Shown one piece after another: positions 60,370 to 64,000 of a stretch of DNA of 64,000 bases; the stretch's first letter is position 1; the number at the start of each line of letters is the position of its first letter. The stretch comes from Paramicrosporidium saccamoebae (Eukaryota; Rozellomycota). The notes under the pieces are model-generated. The model had not been told where the DNA came from. It saw only the letters and a program-made list of their open reading frames with translations, and ran no database searches. The stretch is taken from positions 1 to 64,000 of the forward strand of contig MTSL01000137.1 in assembly GCA_002794465.1 (NCBI GenBank), in the 5' to 3' direction. Made by a program: the position numbers and the translations under genes.

Positions 60370-62307
60370 TTATTGAAAAAAATCCAGTATGGCTAGGATA
60401 CTATTCTTTTCTGCAGTGGGTGTGTCCAGAGCATGGCCAGAATCGGGAAAGGAAAGACATTTGGCTTGCACTCCATTTCCTCGCAACCAATAGTACCAAG
60501 CACGCCCCTGGAATGGTGGCACTCTGGTATCCTTTTCACCAAGAATAACAAGAGTCGGTGTTTTGACAAGAGTTACCAAAGATGAGGGCGAATGCTCGTA
60601 TTGCTTTAAACATTGCTCTTTGGTGGCGGGCTTTGGGTGTCGCAAGTCAAAATCCAATTTCATCTGTCCACAGACCCAATCCATAATGTCAGATGAGTAC
60701 GACATGGAGGGCAAGTCAATGACTGGATTCATCAGTACACACTCATCAAAACGATCAGGATACTTGGCCGTTAGCATTGCATTAATGTAACCGCCATGGG
60801 AGCCTCCAAGCAGAAAAATCTTTTTGTAACTACCATCCGACAGCAATTGAGCAGCCTTGAGTACATCCTCGACATCAGCGACCCCAATCTGCCCTTCCAA
60901 CTTTCCAATGGCCTCTTTTGAAAACCCAATGGAGCCAGTGTAGTTTACTGCCGCAACAGTATAGCCTGCAATTGCGAGACAGGCATGAAATAGGTGAAAA
61001 CTGTTGAAGCATACAGAATTGGGGCCACCGTGAGGATAGAGCACCAATTTTCCGTTCGGCTGGGACGGTTTGAGTAAAACAATGTCTGCATTGCTGTGAA
61101 TGTCAATAACGCTGCAGGTTGCATTTTTCAACACTGCAGCAGTGCCCCGTAGAAATCCCACCGAGTTACATTCGACAAATTGCAGTTTCCCCTCACCCCA
61201 CACGACCAAACTATGGGGACTAGACAAAGTACTCGTGGACATTAAGACAATGCCGTCCTGTGCACACAGAAACTCGAAGCATTTGTCACCATGCTCGCTG
61301 GTTAAATTATCCAAGACATTGGTACGAGGATCAAATCGCAATAAATGCTGCACAGATCTGAAAGCAGCATCAATAAAGAGATGGGGCCCAGCACGATACA
61401 TTTTTTGACAGAATAATCCGTCAGAGTGGACTTGCAAATCTTCGAGACTCGTATTTACAGAGCACAATTCTGAACAGGTAAAATGGCTGCCTCCAATCGG
61501 ATTGCGTAGAAAGTATAATCGCTGCCCAATGTTGTAAAGAGACCTTACTGATGACCCAAGCTGCGTCTTGATGCTGCCCGTGTGGTCCCAGATGGCAATC
61601 TCTGAAGGTCGGTTGAAGCAATAGGTCAGACCCAGCTTGACAGAATCGGATTTGAACGACACATAGGCCACGGCTCCATTCGGCAGGATACAGGGTGAGG
61701 CCGGAGAGCCATCGGGAGTATCGATTGGTGTAACGGCCATGGTCTCCAGATCCAATCGAAAAAGAGATGGACGAATTCGCGAGATTAATTTTTCTCCCCA
61801 ACCAGTGGCGAGACTATACGAATCCGGACTGTCATGCTCGGCATTCTTGGCTTCGGCAATGTAGCAGAACTGCTTCAATTCCTCATTCCAGGTACAGCCT
61901 CCGAATGTGGCATCCGTGCAAAATTCGCCATGCAGACTATGCACTGAGGTTGATCCCACAAGTCTGCCATTATCGCACACCTCGAGGAATTCAAGCTGTT
62001 TTTCGTCATTTGTTCGTGTTATGCCAGTCACGCTCCATCTACCAGAAGGAGAATGCCAAGTAAACTTGGCTTCATTTGACGGACAAATGTTGATAGTCTT
62101 TGCATTACTATTAGTGGCAAAGTCGAGCATTAGTAAAGCCGTGTGGGATAGTTTCATAGTGTTGCTCTTGTCGTACATTCCGCTCTTGAGTTTGAGCTCC
62201 ACACAAAGGCGGGTGCCATCACGACTCGCAATTCTCCCAGCTTCAATTGTAGGAGTCATGGCAGTGTCTGCAACCAGCTGTCCATAGTCGGTGGCGCTCG
62301 CATGCAT
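60370..62307 (-). CDS. Prolyl-oligopeptidase-family (S9) peptidase, acylaminoacyl-peptidase-like
   Basis: A serine peptidase of family S9, probably releasing acylated or free N-terminal residues in the cytosol. The 645-residue protein has an N-terminal beta-propeller-like part. The catalytic domain has LVLYPHGGPNSVCF, NYTGSIGFSKEA, the nucleophile motif GGSHGGYINAML, the Asp in VILGEKDTRVPP and the His in FPDSGHALD. Length and these motifs fit the S9C/acylaminoacyl-peptidase group. It starts at ATG 62307 (MHASATDYGQ). No signal peptide is present. Atg8 lies downstream, also on the minus strand. Confidence 0.9.
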   Translation of the reverse strand: MHASATDYGQLVADTAMTPTIEAGRIASRDGTRLCVELKLKSGMYDKSNTMKLSHTALLMLDFATNSNAKTINICPSNEAKFTWHSPSGRWSVTGITRTNDEKQLEFLEVCDNGRLVGSTSVHSLHGEFCTDATFGGCTWNEELKQFCYIAEAKNAEHDSPDSYSLATGWGEKLISRIRPSLFRLDLETMAVTPIDTPDGSPASPCILPNGAVAYVSFKSDSVKLGLTYCFNRPSEIAIWDHTGSIKTQLGSSVRSLYNIGQRLYFLRNPIGGSHFTCSELCSVNTSLEDLQVHSDGLFCQKMYRAGPHLFIDAAFRSVQHLLRFDPRTNVLDNLTSEHGDKCFEFLCAQDGIVLMSTSTLSSPHSLVVWGEGKLQFVECNSVGFLRGTAAVLKNATCSVIDIHSNADIVLLKPSQPNGKLVLYPHGGPNSVCFNSFHLFHACLAIAGYTVAAVNYTGSIGFSKEAIGKLEGQIGVADVEDVLKAAQLLSDGSYKKIFLLGGSHGGYINAMLTAKYPDRFDECVLMNPVIDLPSMSYSSDIMDWVCGQMKLDFDLRHPKPATKEQCLKQYEHSPSSLVTLVKTPTLVILGEKDTRVPPFQGRAWYYWLRGNGVQAKCLSFPDSGHALDTPTAEKNSILAILDFFQ

Positions 62308-63563
62308 TTCTAGTTGTCCTTTGGAGCTGTTGGTTTCTGGGAGGTTGACAGTGGCGGAGTTCTTGCCCTGTTGTCGTGATATGTAAATTGAATTCTTAAT
62401 TCAAGTGATTGTGAAATTTGCGTATATATTCAAGACTCTTTCTCTCCGATTCATATATGTGGCGTTGCGTGGTTTAATACACCCCCTAGCCGATACCAAT
62501 GCATCTCGAACTAGAAATTTAAACCGGAAAGTGGCAGGTTGATTACCGGTTGAGAAGAAATCAATCATGGCGCGGAATACACCTTTTAATCTGGCTACAT
62601 ACTAGCGCCATGTTTGCAGATCCGCACACTGACACTAAATAGGTTCTTTCCATCCAAAAATACGATCCTATTCGTGAAAATTGGTCTATAATTTGGTAGC
62701 ACTAGTCCAAAGAGATTGTGTGTCGGATAATACAAGACGTTTTTGTCCCCACCTCAGAATAATAGGGGCATACCTAGGAAATGTTGTAACGGCGACCATT
62801 ATAGACAAAGTTTTCCACTCCAGCAATCGGTTCTGGAAAGAGGACCCAAACGACAATGAGGCAAAACAATCCCCAGAGACCGAAGAAGAATCGACTGGTA
62901 ACGGGGAGCATTTTCGCCTCGAATGTAAAAATTTCATTTAGACATCCTTGTAACCTGCCAAGTTACATGGCGCTGTTGCCAATCTTGCGCCACTTGAAGA
63001 TTTTTGCAATGATGGGCGTCGCGTCCGGAGAGCGCTGGAAGGATGGTGAAATTTTATTAATTGCAGCAGAAGCTATGCTGTCGCATCTCGCGAGCGCGTT
63101 CGATTTGAATTGGTGATTGCACCATGCAGTGATTCAATGATGCAGTACCTGATTCAGAGTTAGACATGCAGTTTATGAGATAGGGGTGTCTTGTAGTGTC
63201 TTCACAACCTACGTACAAGAACAACGAAAGCTGGTTTTCTCAATCAAAGACTGGGATTTCTAGCAAAGATCCATTATTCGGGCCGCTTCACTTTGGAGAT
63301 TCGAGGCCCAAACAAAACCAACCATTACGATGTCTTAGTGACTCGTCGGATGCTGTTCCCAGTGGTTACTTTGTTCTTACCATTTTCAGGTGGAGAAAAT
63401 GGTCTTGGATGCGAAAAGGGCCACCAGTATTCAATCTCGACGATTCTTTTTTACTTTTCAGGCGGCAAGGAAACTTTTTGTTACCAGTTAAAACGTACTT
63501 TTCTAGTTTCCTGGCTCCAATTTTGATCATGCGTGGTGGTTAATTCAGCACCTCACAAATCCA
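62308..63563. other. Stretch without a supported gene
   Basis: Several overlapping short frames occur on both strands (for example 62681-62941 plus, 62686-62937 minus, 63196-63543 plus), none longer than 116 codons, none recognisable. A 45-codon minus-strand frame (62774-62911) has one hydrophobic segment (FFFGLWGLFCLIVVWVLF) but no other support. The part up to about 62680 may hold the promoter of the S9 peptidase gene. Confidence 0.5.
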
Positions 63564-64000
63564 CTACAACATACTATTGGAGGCGTATATATCCACCACC
63601 CACTCTTGAATGTTTACGTCGTCAAGCTGGGTTGGAAGTATTTTGCACGTATTCCACATCCAAACCAGGACGTCAAATGTCAACACATCCGAGCCTCTAT
63701 TTGCCATATTAGCAACCTCGACAGTGCACACCAACAGTGGATCGATTACGTGTATCAGCTGTAGAATTCCAACCCTGCTCCATTTTGCGGCAAGTCCTAC
63801 AACTTTTGGTGTGATGGGCAGCCCTTGCTCAAGCAGCCAACAGAAAATCGTTACGTGGCCCCATTTGGCAGCGTGCTTCATCATTGCTGGTTCGACCTTG
63901 GCAGTAGTGTCCTTTGATTTGATCCATTTGAGAGCGCGTAGCTGTGGCTCCTCGGGCACAGCTTCAGAGTTGTTTTCCAAATAATGCTCGCTCAGACTTG
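63564..64000 (-). CDS. Ankyrin-like protein, C-terminal part (runs off the right edge)
   Basis: The minus-strand frame is open to the end of the window, so the start is missing. The 145 residues seen contain ankyrin-like helices: AMMKHAAKWGHVTIFCWLLEQGLPI then VGLAAKWSRVGILQLIHVIDP. The pattern A-A-K-WGH-x-x-I---LLE-G resembles the ankyrin turn-helix-helix unit common in large families of intracellular protists. A final YASNSML end follows. Function cannot be told. Confidence 0.5.
   Translation of the reverse strand, partial: SLSEHYLENNSEAVPEEPQLRALKWIKSKDTTAKVEPAMMKHAAKWGHVTIFCWLLEQGLPITPKVVGLAAKWSRVGILQLIHVIDPLLVCTVEVANMANRGSDVLTFDVLVWMWNTCKILPTQLDDVNIQEWVVDIYASNSML

Noticed and set aside
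62681-63543. Several short frames between the S9 peptidase and the ankyrin-like gene
   Set aside because: None exceeds 116 codons, they overlap on both strands, and none has a recognisable motif. Short introns could hide a gene, but I cannot assemble one.

Overview
The window is a gene-dense nuclear segment of a small eukaryotic genome, about 45% GC, with roughly 45 protein genes in 64 kb. Intergenic gaps are often under 100 bp. Many genes have no intron and the rest have very short ones: about 17 reconstructed introns, mostly 28-40 nt, nearly all starting GTA and ending AG. The elongation factor 1A gene carries the roughly 12-residue insertion (between the KG and TL(I/L)EAIDAI segments) that marks opisthokonts. 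The gene set is fungal in flavour (Bem46, Btn1/CLN3, Spo7-like, Arc1, Vam7-like, Sec12). A complex I subunit (NDUFA8-like) suggests mitochondrial respiration is kept. My inference is an early-diverging fungal parasite of the Rozellomycota/microsporidia-related group, similar in style to Paramicrosporidium. The placement needs a tree and is not proven here.

Layout. 1-4.2 kb: an edge fragment and tubulin cofactor D, then a dispersed repeat. 4.2-19.4 kb: a housekeeping block (importin beta, Bem46/ABHD13 hydrolase, Gdt1 transporter, SmB, Dbp6-type helicase, a secreted acid phosphatase, EF1A, CLN3, peroxiredoxin, Spo7-like, MsrA, class III ADH). 19.4-24.2 kb: an accessory island with a minisatellite, a small secreted protein and two tandem paralogues of an unrecognised secreted family, separated by dispersed repeats. 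24.3-28 kb: a zinc-ribbon protein and CTR9. 28-31.6 kb: a second accessory island of small secreted proteins and repeats. 31.6-35.1 kb: proteasome ATPase Rpt4, a secreted aspartic-protease-like protein without its catalytic residues, and the NDUFA8-like protein. 35.3-38.3 kb: two more members of the secreted family. 38.6-62.3 kb: another housekeeping block (Elp3, PGK, MAT1, PTPA, eIF5B, amino acid transporter, NIF-type phosphatase, Arc1, Vam7-like, a two-OB-fold tRNA-binding protein, hexokinase, GTPBP1, Sec12, Atg8, S9 peptidase). 62.3-64 kb: little coding signal, then an ankyrin-like gene leaving the right edge.

The conserved genes cover translation and tRNA binding (EF1A, eIF5B, Arc1, the CsaA-like protein, Elp3, GTPBP1), transcription and RNA (CTR9, MAT1, SmB, Dbp6), membrane traffic and autophagy (Sec12, Vam7, Atg8, CLN3, Spo7), glycolysis (hexokinase, PGK) and redox defence (peroxiredoxin, MsrA, ADH3). 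Against this background, the most notable content is a lineage-specific family of four intronless, secreted proteins of about 450-540 residues (A 20144-21733, B 22199-23748, C 35294-36814, D 36930-38282). They share an N-terminal TP-EL/IF-SF region, a TWLR-SP segment, LPLN, (S/A)WPYL and a C-terminal (T/S)..D/E.R..(V/T)D block. They sit among other secreted orphans and dispersed repeats, as expected of host-directed effector loci, but that role is inferred from context only.
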